Below are positions 11,501 through 19,178 of a stretch of 64,000 nt of DNA, piece by piece. The position numbers and the translations under genes are program-made. Each line of letters opens with the position of its first letter. The stretch's first letter is position 1. Location: the NCBI RefSeq assembly GCF_000526715.1, contig NZ_JAGP01000001.1:1-64000 (forward strand), read 5' to 3'. The stretch comes from Hydrogenovibrio kuenenii DSM 12350 (GTDB taxonomy: Bacteria; Pseudomonadota; Gammaproteobacteria; Thiomicrospirales; Thiomicrospiraceae). Below the pieces are notes generated by a model. It was not told where the DNA came from and did no database searches. It saw only the letters and a program-made list of their open reading frames with translations.

Positions 11501-13649
11501 CCTCGATCTTAAATCATCAGGTATTTATGCAGGAACGCAACAATTGAATGTTTCGACTAGCAATACCGATTACAAAGATGCATTAGATACAACCAGAGGT
11601 ATTTCGTTTACAGGTCATTCAGCCGATAAGACGGTGGCTTACTTCTTGTCTGACGGTGAACCGAATGAAAACCAATACTATGTAAATGATGATAGCGACA
11701 CCACAATTCAAAATTGGAAATCGTTCGTTGACTCAAATGTTGATGAATTGAATGTTGTCGGTGTAGGCAGCAACATTTCGGATACTTATCTGGATATTGT
11801 TCAGGTTCAGGATGGAAAAGAGGCACTGATTGTTACTGATGAGACGCAGTTAGCGGATACCTTGGCGAACAATATTACATTATCTGCTAGCGGTACTGTT
11901 GCTGATAATGTCACTGGTGGGGATGGCACCATCACGATTCAAAGTATTCAAGTGAATGGTACTAGCTATACTGCAAGCGATTTCCCAAATGCAGGTGTTG
12001 CAATTGACGATAAGGGAACATTGACGTTTGACTTTTCTACAGGTAACTATACCTATACAGCGTCTTCAAATGAATTTACCCAAGATGTGACCCAAGCCTT
12101 CTCGGTAACGGTTGCGGATGCCGATGGTGATACTGCATCAGTCAATGTGGACGTTAAAGTAAATGTAGATGACACAGCTTCAGCACCGACATTAACGTTA
12201 TCCATCGGCAGTGTTGAGCAAGTTGCAGTGACTCAAACGTATGAAAATACGCATATGTATAACTTTAACTATTGCTCTGAAACAGAGGTTTACAACCTAG
12301 GTGGAACTACGAATTCAGCGACAATTGGTATTGATGATTACAAAGACTCTCACGATGAAGGGAAAGTTATTCTTTATCGCAACGGTCAAATTGTTGACCA
12401 ATTTGAGTTGGATGCTTTAACCACAGGTGCGTCAAATACAGCCTATTCATTCGGTGTGACAAGCTCACATGAATTTGACAGCATCAAAATAAAGTCAGAT
12501 TCATCCGGTGACTTTACAATTACAGGTGTTTCTGCACAGGTAACACCTGAAACAGTCATCAACAGCGCCCATAATTATTGGACGAATAATGAAACCATTA
12601 CTGGTACAAGCGGTAATGACATTATCAATGTTGGTTCAGGTGATAATAAAACTGTGCTCGCGGGTAGCGGGGACGACACCATTAATATGCCAACTGATTG
12701 GAACAACTATGGTACGGACAGCGTCATTAACGGTGGCTCTGGTTCAGATACATTATTTATTGACGACGCCCAACAGGTTGCCCCAACATTGCTGTCTAAT
12801 GGTTATCGTTATGATGTTACAGCAAACACTGATGGTACTTATACGATTGAGAAAATGGGGTACAGCAATTCATTATCATGGTCTTTGGATCAATTTAAAG
12901 TCACGGTAGATGATGTTGAAAACATCCAGTTCAACAATTCATCAGTTACTATTGGTACATCGCCAAGTGACTCTGGTAACCAATTCAACTATCAGTATGA
13001 TTTGGATGCTTCGGCAGCCCTTACGGATACGGATGGTTCAGAAACACTTTCCGATGTTAAGGTTTCTGGCTTACCGAATGATGGTTCTGTCAGTGTAATA
13101 GGTACAGGCGTTACTGAAAATGCTGATGGTACTTATAAAGTGGCACTGCAGGATGATGGCAAAGTTGCAGATGATGTGAAGCTGTCTTCTTCAAGAGAAT
13201 TGACTTCAGATGAGTTGAACAATGTTCATGCTTCCGTCACTTCTACGGAAAGTAATGGTGGTGATACGGCAACAACAGAAGTGAATGCGTCCGGTGATAA
13301 CTTCCTGTATGCAGATACAGGTGATGATTTGTTTGTTGGAACTAATCAAGCGGATCACTTTAAAGTAGATAATGATGGCTCGACCACCATTCAAAACTTT
13401 GATGTACAAAATGACGTATTGGATTTGAGTGATGTGATTGCCGATGATCATTCTGTAACTGAAGACAGTTTGTCTCAGTACCTTAAAGACCATGTCAGCG
13501 TTACTCAAACCAGTGATGGTAATACTGAAGTTGCGGTTAAAGATGATGCTGGTTCAAATGTAGCTAATATCATGCTTGAGGGGCTGAATGATTCAAATAA
13601 TCTTCAAATTCAAGTTGATGATAATAAGGTAGACTATAGTGATTCGTAA
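2556..13649 (+). CDS. Giant RTX/BapA-type adhesin, main in-frame portion (3697 codons, 5' end outside window)
   Basis: Cell-surface adhesin, probably exported by a type I system. In order it shows identical 106-residue Ig-like repeats to about base 8494; diverged Ig-like domains to about 10380; a PA14 domain (about 10420-10895, with GEYYG near its start and a YADDGYQILIDG core); a cadherin-like domain (about 10930-11215, ending DYTISDGHGGTDTATVSV); a von Willebrand A domain (about 11280-11875) with MIDAS residues DVSGS and a later SDGEP; RTX-like glycine/aspartate repeats (GTSGNDIINVGSGD and SGDDTIN, about 12600-12770); and an acidic C-terminus with DTGDDLFVGTNQADHF typical of type I secreted proteins. 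The GTG at 2556 lies inside a repeat and is not a real start. The true gene begins before the window, so the full product exceeds 4500 residues. PA14 and VWA domains suggest glycan and protein ligands, which is inference. No secretion genes are visible in the window. Confidence 0.9.
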   Translation: MADISANDTVTMTINGQEYTATVQSNGTWSVDVAGSDLAADADKGFTASVASTDAAGNPVTSTATHSYTVDTTADKGTVTINDVTSDNVINAAESGQTIAVTGTATGGDISANDTVTMTINGQEYTATVQSNGTWSVDVAGSDLAADADKGFTASVASTDAAGNPVTSTATHSYTVDTTADKGTVTINDVTSDNVINAAESGQTIAVTGTATGGDISANDTVTMTINGQEYTATVQSNGTWSVDVAGSDLAADADKGFTASVASTDAAGNPVTSTATHSYTVDTTADKGTVTINDVTSDNVINAAESGQTIAVTGTATGGDISANDTVTMTINGQEYTATVQSNGTWSVDVAGSDLAADADKGFTASVASTDAAGNPVTSTATHSYTVDTTADKGTVTINDVTSDNVINAAESGQTIAVTGTATGGDISANDTVTMTINGQEYTATVQSNGTWSVDVAGSDLAADADKGFTASVASTDAAGNPVTSTATHSYTVDTTADKGTVTINDVTSDNVINAAESGQTIAVTGTATGGDISANDTVTMTINGQEYTATVQSNGTWSVDVAGSDLAADADKGFTASVASTDAAGNPVTSTATHSYTVDTTADKGTVTINDVTSDNVINAAESGQTIAVTGTATGGDISANDTVTMTINGQEYTATVQSNGTWSVDVAGSDLAADADKGFTASVASTDAAGNPVTSTATHSYTVDTTADKGTVTINDVTSDNVINAAESGQTIAVTGTATGGDISANDTVTMTINGQEYTATVQSNGTWSVDVAGSDLAADADKGFTASVASTDAAGNPVTSTATHSYTVDTTADKGTVTINDVTSDNVINAAESGQTIAVTGTATGGDISANDTVTMTINGQEYTATVQSNGTWSVDVAGSDLAADADKGFTASVASTDAAGNPVTSTATHSYTVDTTADKGTVTINDVTSDNVINAAESGQTIAVTGTATGGDISANDTVTMTINGQEYTATVQSNGTWSVDVAGSDLAADADKGFTASVASTDAAGNPVTSTATHSYTVDTTADKGTVTINDVTSDNVINAAESGQTIAVTGTATGGDISANDTVTMTINGQEYTATVQSNGTWSVDVAGSDLAADADKGFTASVASTDAAGNPVTSTATHSYTVDTTADKGTVTINDVTSDNVINAAESGQTIAVTGTATGGDISANDTVTMTINGQEYTATVQSNGTWSVDVAGSDLAADADKGFTASVASTDAAGNPVTSTATHSYTVDTTADKGTVTINDVTSDNVINAAESGQTIAVTGTATGGDISANDTVTMTINGQEYTATVQSNGTWSVDVAGSDLAADADKGFTASVASTDAAGNPVTSTATHSYTVDTTADKGTVTINDVTSDNVINAAESGQTIAVTGTATGGDISANDTVTMTINGQEYTATVQSNGTWSVDVAGSDLAADADKGFTASVASTDAAGNPVTSTATHSYTVDTTADKGTVTINDVTSDNVINAAESGQTIAVTGTATGGDISANDTVTMTINGQEYTATVQSNGTWSVDVAGSDLAADADKGFTASVASTDAAGNPVTSTATHSYTVDTTADKGTVTINDVTSDNVINAAESGQTIAVTGTATGGDISANDTVTMTINGQEYTATVQSNGTWSVDVAGSDLAADADKGFTASVASTDAAGNPVTSTATHSYTVDTTADKGTVTINDVTSDNVINAAESGQTIAVTGTATGGDISANDTVTMTINGQEYTATVQSNGTWSVDVAGSDLAADADKGFTASVASTDAAGNPVTSTATHSYTVDTTADKGTVTINDVTSDNVINAAESGQTIAVTGTATGGDISANDTVTMTINGQEYTATVQSNGTWSVDVAGSDLAADADKGFTASVASTDAAGNPVTSTATHSYTVDTTADKGTVTINDVTSDNVINAAESGQTIAVTGTATGGDISANDTVTMTINGQEYTATVQSNGTWSVDVAGSDLAADADKGFTASVASTDAAGNPVTSTATHSYTVDTTASDAPLITNVTDTNGNYSNVILHGTGEPGATINVYSREGSTTGGNDTGSWTYTAVETTSPIIVDANGNWTLDISNLPNTPINDNEFFKATQTDAAGNTSPESDAVHYWHGDWSAAVTESSDDYVMMGSGNDQITISSNDSNDHFVVDGGDNTDTAIFNGKFADYALSNSATGSLIVTEGASTDSDGNGVGDVDELRNIEKVKFTDGTYDVSTGVFTLNGINVDIEHDTGTSSTDRITNDGTLKVTGLVSGATLEYSVDGGQTWTAKYNPQEGVNNISVRQIDAEGHTSASSNVNFTLDTQANANVDVDIITGDGYLNSAESQPGVKVPVTGYVQGDAQPGDTITLTLDGNVIGTGTVSSDTNSNGEYTFSIDVLGSDLANGTGVIPELKATVSGSDVAGNTFSAATTEVYMKDFTATVSVTATDGNTSDSDNVISASEVSSAVVSGNVEVGGQVNSITISDGTNTLTIPANQITVYQNGYYSVNADVSSLNDGTLTVNVAASDKHGNTGTNSTTIEKDTQAQAGTVSVDSITDDNIVNTEEGSHIIAVTGTASGGDVSTDDAVTMTINGNEYTTTVSGDGTWSVNVNGSDLAADVDKSFTVSVASTDDAGNPVTSTATHSYSVDATPEAHDDGNVLSNNLFLGLQGEYYGVDTQLSSAEQFRSIVESNTADATFKAQNIDYQQGSGDVSQGTHLQKFLGSDAASLSNDPGDTSDGGIHLYGSIYLAAGDYNFKVYADDGYQILIDGKPVAEVDGNQSPTSTTHDSFTVADSGYHSIDIVWWDQGGDYVFQPEISSDGGQSYSPLDNGTLLPETDMSGVYATQSGNEVEIATSSLLANDTDADQDSLSVTSVSNAAHGQVTLGNDGTVTFTPESGYVGVATFDYTISDGHGGTDTATVSVNVLPVDSKPVTTDEAQTIDFESSGVQQSTTNLVFTLDVSGSMRDDVSGSNQNRFEIAQDALVHTIQTYQAQGTTEVNLTLFGGAGLNVGWMSASDAVNYIQSLDLKSSGIYAGTQQLNVSTSNTDYKDALDTTRGISFTGHSADKTVAYFLSDGEPNENQYYVNDDSDTTIQNWKSFVDSNVDELNVVGVGSNISDTYLDIVQVQDGKEALIVTDETQLADTLANNITLSASGTVADNVTGGDGTITIQSIQVNGTSYTASDFPNAGVAIDDKGTLTFDFSTGNYTYTASSNEFTQDVTQAFSVTVADADGDTASVNVDVKVNVDDTASAPTLTLSIGSVEQVAVTQTYENTHMYNFNYCSETEVYNLGGTTNSATIGIDDYKDSHDEGKVILYRNGQIVDQFELDALTTGASNTAYSFGVTSSHEFDSIKIKSDSSGDFTITGVSAQVTPETVINSAHNYWTNNETITGTSGNDIINVGSGDNKTVLAGSGDDTINMPTDWNNYGTDSVINGGSGSDTLFIDDAQQVAPTLLSNGYRYDVTANTDGTYTIEKMGYSNSLSWSLDQFKVTVDDVENIQFNNSSVTIGTSPSDSGNQFNYQYDLDASAALTDTDGSETLSDVKVSGLPNDGSVSVIGTGVTENADGTYKVALQDDGKVADDVKLSSSRELTSDELNNVHASVTSTESNGGDTATTEVNASGDNFLYADTGDDLFVGTNQADHFKVDNDGSTTIQNFDVQNDVLDLSDVIADDHSVTEDSLSQYLKDHVSVTQTSDGNTEVAVKDDAGSNVANIMLEGLNDSNNLQIQVDDNKVDYSDS
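2561..2562 (+). other. Single-base insertion in repeat (GG instead of G)
   Basis: This copy reads GGTGGCGGACATC where the other copies read GGTGGCGACATC. It is the third +1 shift and restores the original frame. Confidence 0.9.
10063..10378 (+). repeat. Diverged out-of-array copy of the adhesin repeat
   Basis: A further Ig-like unit lies 1.6 kb downstream of the array, encoding GTVSVDSITDDNIVNTEEG through NPVTSTATHSYSVDAT. It matches the array unit along its whole length at protein level but has diverged strongly at nucleotide level, except for a 19-base identical patch (TCAGACCTAGCCGCGGATG near 10263-10281). It may represent the state from which the array unit was amplified. Confidence 0.8.
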
Positions 13650-13713
13650 TAGGAAATAGTTGTTTCTAATGTTCCCAGGGATGGGAAGGCTTTTATTGTT
13701 TAAAAGGCAAACC

Positions 13714-15063
13714 ATGTCAGAAAACCCATTTGAAAACCAAATAGATATTACAAAAACCAAGCTGTTGCATGATAACAGCTTGATTTCTTCCTATAAGGTT
13801 AAGCAAATGGATGGAGATAAACCTGTCTCTAGATGGGTCAGAGTTTTACATGATATTAGTAATCACTATGCAATCAAACGAGAGAAAGATTTACTTATCT
13901 ATTTGAATCAATTCAAAGAAGACTTTATCCGCTTTGATGAGATTCGAAAAGTGCATTTCAATTATCTTCAATTCTTTGATTATGTGGGCAAAAAAACGCT
14001 TTTTGACAGAGTTAAAAAGTCAGGAAACGTATCAGAAAAGCAAGCAAAACGTTTGCTTGAAAATATTATTTCCGCACTAGAAAAAATCCATGGTGTTGGG
14101 TTTGTACATAACAATATTCGTCCAGAATCTATCTTTGATGGCAAAGATCATTACTATCTATTTGCAATGGATCATGCAATTCCAATGTTAAGTAGTTATG
14201 AGTCTGAACTTTTAGTTGGCGATCAACGCTACACTGCTCCAGAGAGAATGAATGGTAAAGTAAGCGAAGCCAGTGATATTTATGCACTTGGTTGCACCTT
14301 GTATTTTGCGATGACAGGCAAACATATTTATCGCCTTAAAGCAGAGCATGATCGTTATCAGCAGCTTTATGCCCACGCCTTCCATTCAATGCGAAAAGAA
14401 AACAGCTTGCCTTATTTTTGGCGTCAATTGATTATTTGGATGACACAGAAGCAGCCAGAAAAAAGACCCAGCCTGGCAGATTTAAAGCAGTGGTTAGAGG
14501 ATCAATTGGTTCCTAAATTTATTCGTGATGAAGTTATTAGCCATAATAAAAAACTTTCTAATACCCCCCTTGAAGATTTAGCTAGCCATCACTACTTGTT
14601 CGCACTCTTTAAAAGAGCAAATGAGTATGAGTTAGAAGGTAATCATGATTCAGCATTTAACCTCTATGAAAATGGCGCTTTTCAGGAATATTCACGATCG
14701 GAGAATAACCTTGGTTTAATGTATGAAAAAGGCGAACCTGTCAAGCAAGACTATATGAAAGCGATGAACTATTATCATATGGCTTATCAGAAAGGGAATC
14801 CTTACGCAGCATACAATCTTGGCAGGATGTTTGAAAAAGGCATAGGTACGGATGTTGATGTACAAAAAGCATTCAAGCTATATCAGTTTTCAGCTTTAAG
14901 GGGGCACCGTCCAGCACAGCATAAAATGGGCTCTTTTTATGCAGAAGGGCAAGGTATGCCTAAGAACTTAATTCAAGCTCGCTTTTGGTTTGGGCTAGCG
15001 GCGAGATATGGTTGTTTGGCATCTGAAAACAGTATCAAACAAATTTTGATGGCAAGTTTTTAG
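13714..15063 (+). CDS. Sel1-repeat protein with degenerate Ser/Thr kinase domain (probable pseudokinase)
   Basis: A 449-residue protein. Residues about 25-275 have a eukaryotic-type protein kinase fold: a VAIK-like lysine (YAIK, K55), an APE motif (YTAPERM) and a DIYALGCTLYFAMTG helix. The catalytic loop reads HNNIRPESI instead of HRDLKPEN, so the catalytic aspartate is asparagine (N134), and DFG is replaced by DHA (D153 kept). No glycine-rich loop is obvious. This suggests a non-catalytic scaffold or signalling role. Residues about 310-445 hold Sel1-type repeats (NLGLMYEKGEPVKQDYMKAMNYY, NLGRMFEKGIGTDVDVQKAFKLY, KMGSFYAEGQGMPKNLIQARFWF). I chose ATG 13714, preceded by AAAGG, over an upstream in-frame start at 13660 that lacks a ribosome site. 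It lies 64 bases after the adhesin and may be co-transcribed with it. One copy of the dispersed CCCAGCCTGGCAGATTT motif lies inside it at 14467. Confidence 0.85.
   Translation: MSENPFENQIDITKTKLLHDNSLISSYKVKQMDGDKPVSRWVRVLHDISNHYAIKREKDLLIYLNQFKEDFIRFDEIRKVHFNYLQFFDYVGKKTLFDRVKKSGNVSEKQAKRLLENIISALEKIHGVGFVHNNIRPESIFDGKDHYYLFAMDHAIPMLSSYESELLVGDQRYTAPERMNGKVSEASDIYALGCTLYFAMTGKHIYRLKAEHDRYQQLYAHAFHSMRKENSLPYFWRQLIIWMTQKQPEKRPSLADLKQWLEDQLVPKFIRDEVISHNKKLSNTPLEDLASHHYLFALFKRANEYELEGNHDSAFNLYENGAFQEYSRSENNLGLMYEKGEPVKQDYMKAMNYYHMAYQKGNPYAAYNLGRMFEKGIGTDVDVQKAFKLYQFSALRGHRPAQHKMGSFYAEGQGMPKNLIQARFWFGLAARYGCLASENSIKQILMASF
14467..14483 (+). repeat. Dispersed motif copy 1 (plus orientation)
   Basis: CCCAGCCTGGCAGATTT within the Sel1/kinase gene, encoding PSLADL. 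It is followed by A rather than a fourth T. Confidence 0.8.
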
Positions 15064-15086
15064 CAGCTTATCTAAAAAGTATTTTC

Positions 15087-15497
15087 TTAATTTTTCTGAA
15101 GAAGTAAGTCTGAAAATTGTTCTAACCATTTTGCCAAAACAGGCATTTCTTTTGTTTTTGCAAAATTAATCAAGTCTTTTAAAGCAGACTGTTTAATAGG
15201 ATAGTTGATTGTGCTGGATGCAGCTCTAATTAAAAAGTAGATTTCATCCTGAGAAAATTTTGGATTGGGTAAAAAATAAGTACTTTTGGCTAGAATAGCC
15301 GCATTGATTAGATCTGACCAATAACGTTCTGATACATGTTTTGAAGCCAGCAAATCTTTGTCTGCGTTAGCACTTTCCCTTAATGACAATAACTCTCCTA
15401 AAGAACGAGTTGACAATAATTCTTGAGCCAAATCCCTAGCATTAGGAGGGAGGTCCATCAGTAGTTTCTGCTCGTAATCGTTTTCCAGCAATTCCAT
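15087..15497 (-). CDS. Hypothetical protein, 136 residues
   Basis: I do not recognise this gene. The product is mostly helical, acidic at the N-terminus (MELLENDYEQ), and has no signal peptide, membrane segment or obvious motif. An AAAGG ribosome site precedes the ATG by about 11 bases. It is convergent with the Sel1/kinase gene and divergent from apt, so it is a single-gene unit. Coding likelihood rests on its length, plausible composition and ribosome site. Confidence 0.65.
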   Translation of the reverse strand: MELLENDYEQKLLMDLPPNARDLAQELLSTRSLGELLSLRESANADKDLLASKHVSERYWSDLINAAILAKSTYFLPNPKFSQDEIYFLIRAASSTINYPIKQSALKDLINFAKTKEMPVLAKWLEQFSDLLLQKN

Positions 15498-15639
15498 AAG
15501 CTATATAGCCTTTGATGGGACAAGATAAGTATTATTGAATCCTGAATAAAAGTTTCTGTTTGTAAAAGCTCAGTTTGTTTCAGAATAATCTTATAAAATG
15601 TATTTATCCATATTTTAGCTCATAAAGAGGTTCGAAGCT

Positions 15640-16158
15640 ATGTCAAACCATTATCTTGCCAAGTATTTAGATGCTGTTCAAGACTTTCCAAAGCCAGGTA
15701 TCTTGTTTCAAGATATCTCACCTTTGCTGAAAACGCACTTTAATGAAACTATTGATGCGATGTCAGCACTTTTCTCTGATGATGAATGGAATGACATTGA
15801 TTGCCTCGTTGGCGTTGAGTCTAGAGGGTTTATTTTTGCTTCTGCTTTGGCTTATAAGCACAATAAGGGGTTTATTAAAGTCCGAAAGCCAGGAAAATTG
15901 CCGAATGTAAAAGCAAAAAAATCATATGGTTTGGAGTACGGTAGTGATAGCTTAGAGATGCAAGCTGGAGATGGGCAAAGAGTTGTAATTTTAGATGATT
16001 TGATTGCAACAGGAGGTTCAATGGAAGCTGCTGCCCATCTTTGTGAAGAAGTTGGCTACAACATCGCTGGTATTGCTTGCTTGATTGATTTAACGAGTTT
16101 AAACGATTTTCATTTTAAAGGAATGCGTGTTCGATCCGTTATCCAGTTTGACGACTAA
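15640..16158 (+). CDS. apt: Adenine phosphoribosyltransferase
   Basis: Cytosolic purine salvage enzyme converting adenine and PRPP to AMP and pyrophosphate. At 172 residues it has the usual family length. The PRPP-binding motif VVILDDLIATGGSMEAA is intact, and so are the GVESRGFIFASALAY segment and the KVRKPGKLP flexible loop. The start ATG follows GAGG. It sits 32 bases upstream of a GGDEF gene on the same strand and may be co-transcribed with it. Confidence 0.97.
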   Translation: MSNHYLAKYLDAVQDFPKPGILFQDISPLLKTHFNETIDAMSALFSDDEWNDIDCLVGVESRGFIFASALAYKHNKGFIKVRKPGKLPNVKAKKSYGLEYGSDSLEMQAGDGQRVVILDDLIATGGSMEAAAHLCEEVGYNIAGIACLIDLTSLNDFHFKGMRVRSVIQFDD

Positions 16159-16190
16159 CACCAGAGACCATCAAAGCAAAGAGAAGTTTA

Positions 16191-17603
16191 ATGCAATTAC
16201 CTCGACTAACTAAAAGTATCTTCCTAGATCAGTTCTTATTTATGCAGCTGATTGGTGTTTTTATCGGTTTAGCATTCCCACACTTTTTAGTTTGGTACGG
16301 TTTTCATGCAGAGGAAGTGTTAACAATAGATTTCTATATTGTTTCTCAAGTTGCGGGTCAAATTGTAGGGCTGATTAGTTTTTTATTGATTTCGATGGTT
16401 ATTCGTCCTCATCTCAAACTTTTGTCCCATAAAATGCAAGATATCGCAAATGGCTTACAAAATAAGTCATTTGATGATCATACGCTTAATTGCGAAGAAG
16501 GGATGTGTCAGATAGAGGTATCTTCGGATGATGAAGTTGGTATCAGTGCGCGCGCCTATAACCAACTACTTGATGCTTTGATTAAATCGCACGAAGTCGA
16601 AAGAGTATTTGGACGTTTTTCTAAGATTATGTCGGAAAACTTAGATTTGTCTAAGTTAGCGGATGAAACTCTTAGTCTATTGATACAGTCTACAAATTTT
16701 GAAGCGGGCGCTTTTCTAATCATTCGTCAAGGAGAGCTTAATGTTATTGCCTCTCAAGGCATTCTCGAGCCGGAAAACTTATCTCAACATGACGTCATTG
16801 AAAAATGTTTGAAGGATGCTAAAACCAAACGCATTGTATTGCCATCGAATATTGAGTTAGATGGCGTGCTAACCCATTTTAGACCCTCTGAAATTTTTAT
16901 TGAACCCATAGAGTTTAAAGGGGCTGTTTTAGGTGTGTTGGTTGCCGCTACGGGTGCTTATGTTGCAGATGATCATACAGAACAATTGGCACAGTTGTTT
17001 GGCCGTAGTATTGGGTTGGCTATTAATAACGCTATGATCCACTCCAAATTCCAAAAGCTTGCCGCTGTTGACGGTTTAACAGGGGTTTATAACCGTCGCT
17101 TTGGTATGGAGAGGCTGAAAGAAGATTTCTCTAGAGCTATTCGCGAACAAAATAATATGACGTTGGCAATGGTTGATATCGATAATTTTAAATCAATAAA
17201 TGACAACTACGGCCATTTAGTTGGCGACCGTGTGATTAAGATGATCGCGGCGATTATCAAAAATACCGTTCGAGAAGGTGATATTGTTGTGCGTTATGGT
17301 GGTGAAGAATTCTTGATGATTCTTCATGGTGCTTCCTGCCTTAATGCATTCAATATCTGCGAACGTATTCGTCATCAAGTAAAAGATACAGTGTTTCAAG
17401 AGAATAACCAAGTGATTCAAGTAACTGTTAGTGTAGGCTTAGCTGCTTACCCAGACCAAGCTGCTGGAGATGAAATGGAATTGATCCACAAAGCTGACCA
17501 AGCACTATATCAAGCTAAAGATGGTGGACGAGATCAAGTTATTAGATTCGGTTACTTAACCGATGACGAGGAAGCTGAAGAACAATCGGAAGTTCTTGTC
17601 TAA
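16191..17603 (+). CDS. Membrane GAF-GGDEF diguanylate cyclase
   Basis: A 470-residue inner-membrane protein predicted to make c-di-GMP from two GTP. Two hydrophobic segments lie near residues 14-37 and 48-70, followed by a HAMP-like linker, a GAF-type domain (about 150-285) and a GGDEF domain (about 300-450). The active site is GGEEF at residues 370-374. The allosteric inhibitory I-site RxxD is present (REGD, 361-364) five residues before it, so product feedback inhibition is expected. It follows apt closely. With the HD-GYP and EAL-HDOD proteins in this window it points to c-di-GMP control, possibly of adhesion, which is inference. Confidence 0.93.
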   Translation: MQLPRLTKSIFLDQFLFMQLIGVFIGLAFPHFLVWYGFHAEEVLTIDFYIVSQVAGQIVGLISFLLISMVIRPHLKLLSHKMQDIANGLQNKSFDDHTLNCEEGMCQIEVSSDDEVGISARAYNQLLDALIKSHEVERVFGRFSKIMSENLDLSKLADETLSLLIQSTNFEAGAFLIIRQGELNVIASQGILEPENLSQHDVIEKCLKDAKTKRIVLPSNIELDGVLTHFRPSEIFIEPIEFKGAVLGVLVAATGAYVADDHTEQLAQLFGRSIGLAINNAMIHSKFQKLAAVDGLTGVYNRRFGMERLKEDFSRAIREQNNMTLAMVDIDNFKSINDNYGHLVGDRVIKMIAAIIKNTVREGDIVVRYGGEEFLMILHGASCLNAFNICERIRHQVKDTVFQENNQVIQVTVSVGLAAYPDQAAGDEMELIHKADQALYQAKDGGRDQVIRFGYLTDDEEAEEQSEVLV

Positions 17604-17634
17604 TCTAAAAATGACGGCATAGGAGAAGGTGTAA

Positions 17635-17656
17635 GGTGAGTTTAACTCACCCTTTT
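17635..17656. terminator. Bidirectional terminator between the GGDEF gene and argH
   Basis: GGTGAG-TTTAA-CTCACC hairpin followed by CTTTTAC on the plus strand, between two convergent genes. The stem is only 6 bp, extended weakly by GTAA/TTAC. Confidence 0.55.
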
Positions 17657-17666
17657 ACAAGAGTCT

Positions 17667-19067
17667 CTAGCTGTTTAAAAAGTCTTTTGCTCGCGCAATT
17701 GCAGCTTTTACCTGTTCTGGTGCTGTCCCACCAAGGTGATTTCTTGCAGCGACAGAGCCTTCCAATGTCAGTACTTCAAAGACATCTTCAGTAATGTCAG
17801 GATGGAAGCCTTGCAAGGTTTCTAAAGACATTTCCGATAAATCCAGTTTGTTTTTTACACCATAAGCTACGGCCAAACCAACTACTTCATGAGCATCGCG
17901 GAAAGGAAGTCCTTTTTTGACAAGATAGTCAGCAAGATCCGTTGCAGTCGAAAAGCCATTTTTTGCGGCAGCATAAGTCATGTCACGCTTAACGATAATC
18001 GCCGGCACCATATCAGCAAATGCTCTTAAGCTGCCTCTAACCGTATCCACTGCATCAAATAAGGGTTCTTTGTCTTCTTGATTGTCTTTGTTGTACGCCA
18101 AAGGTTGAGACTTCATTAGCGTTAATAAGCTCATCAGGTGACCGTAAACACGTCCAGTTTTGCCGCGAACCAACTCAGGTACATCAGGGTTTTTCTTCTG
18201 TGGCATGATTGATGAACCTGTGCAGAAGCGATCAGGCAGATCAATAAATTGGAACTGAGCTGACGACCACAAAACCAACTCTTCAGAGAAGCGGGATAAA
18301 TGCATCAAGAAAGTCGATGCAAAAGCAGTAAATTCAATGGCGAAATCTCGGTCAGAGACGCCGTCTAATGAGTTTTCAGAAATACGGTCAAATCCAAGCA
18401 ACTCAGCGGTCAAATGACGGTTGATAGGATAGGTTGTTCCAGCCAAAGCGGCTGAGCCAAGCGGCATGGTGTTTACACGCTTGCGACAGTCGTGCAGGCG
18501 TTCTACATCACGTTTAATCATTTCAAACCATGCCATCATGTGGTGACCAAAAGTAACCGGTTGAGCTGTTTGAAGATGGGTAAAGCCTGGCATAATGGTG
18601 TCAGCTTCTTTTTCTGCTAAGCTTAGAATGCCATGTTGTAAACGCTTCATTTCTGGCAGGATAGCATCAATTTCATCACGCAAATAAAGACGAATATCTG
18701 TTGCTACTTGATCGTTGCGCGAACGACCTGTGTGTAGTTTTTTACCTGTAATACCAATCAGGGCCGTCAATCGTGCTTCGATATTCATATGAATATCTTC
18801 TTGCTGAATTGACCATTGAAACTCACCTTTTTCAATTTCTTGTTGAATTTGAGTCAAGCCGCCAATAATGTCTTCCAATTCGTTTTGTGTCAGGATGCCA
18901 GCTTCAGTAATCATTTTTGCATGTGCAATCGATCCTTGAATATCTTGGTGATACATACGGTTATCAAACTGGATTGAAGCGGTAAACTCTTCAACAAACG
19001 CATCTGTCGCTTCAGTAAAGCGAGCGCTGGAAAGTTTAGCGGTATTGACTTGATTGTCTTGACTCAT
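17667..19067 (-). CDS. argH: Argininosuccinate lyase
   Basis: Last step of arginine biosynthesis, splitting argininosuccinate to arginine and fumarate in the cytosol. At 466 residues it is full length. The fumarase/aspartase superfamily signature [12 protein letters not shown] is intact, as are the conserved [11 protein letters not shown] and [15 protein letters not shown] segments that carry substrate-binding and catalytic residues. It is transcribed alone on the minus strand and ends at a shared terminator with the GGDEF gene. Confidence 0.98.
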   Translation of the reverse strand: MSQDNQVNTAKLSSARFTEATDAFVEEFTASIQFDNRMYHQDIQGSIAHAKMITEAGILTQNELEDIIGGLTQIQQEIEKGEFQWSIQQEDIHMNIEARLTALIGITGKKLHTGRSRNDQVATDIRLYLRDEIDAILPEMKRLQHGILSLAEKEADTIMPGFTHLQTAQPVTFGHHMMAWFEMIKRDVERLHDCRKRVNTMPLGSAALAGTTYPINRHLTAELLGFDRISENSLDGVSDRDFAIEFTAFASTFLMHLSRFSEELVLWSSAQFQFIDLPDRFCTGSSIMPQKKNPDVPELVRGKTGRVYGHLMSLLTLMKSQPLAYNKDNQEDKEPLFDAVDTVRGSLRAFADMVPAIIVKRDMTYAAAKNGFSTATDLADYLVKKGLPFRDAHEVVGLAVAYGVKNKLDLSEMSLETLQGFHPDITEDVFEVLTLEGSVAARNHLGGTAPEQVKAAIARAKDFLNS

Positions 19068-19178
19068 GATTGAAGGTTCTTCTTAATTGGGCAAAATGGA
19101 AATAGCGTTATTATACAGAATGGTAATAAAGTTTGCCGAGCAGGCTTCGACCTTCCTTAATAACTGGGTTCACAAACG

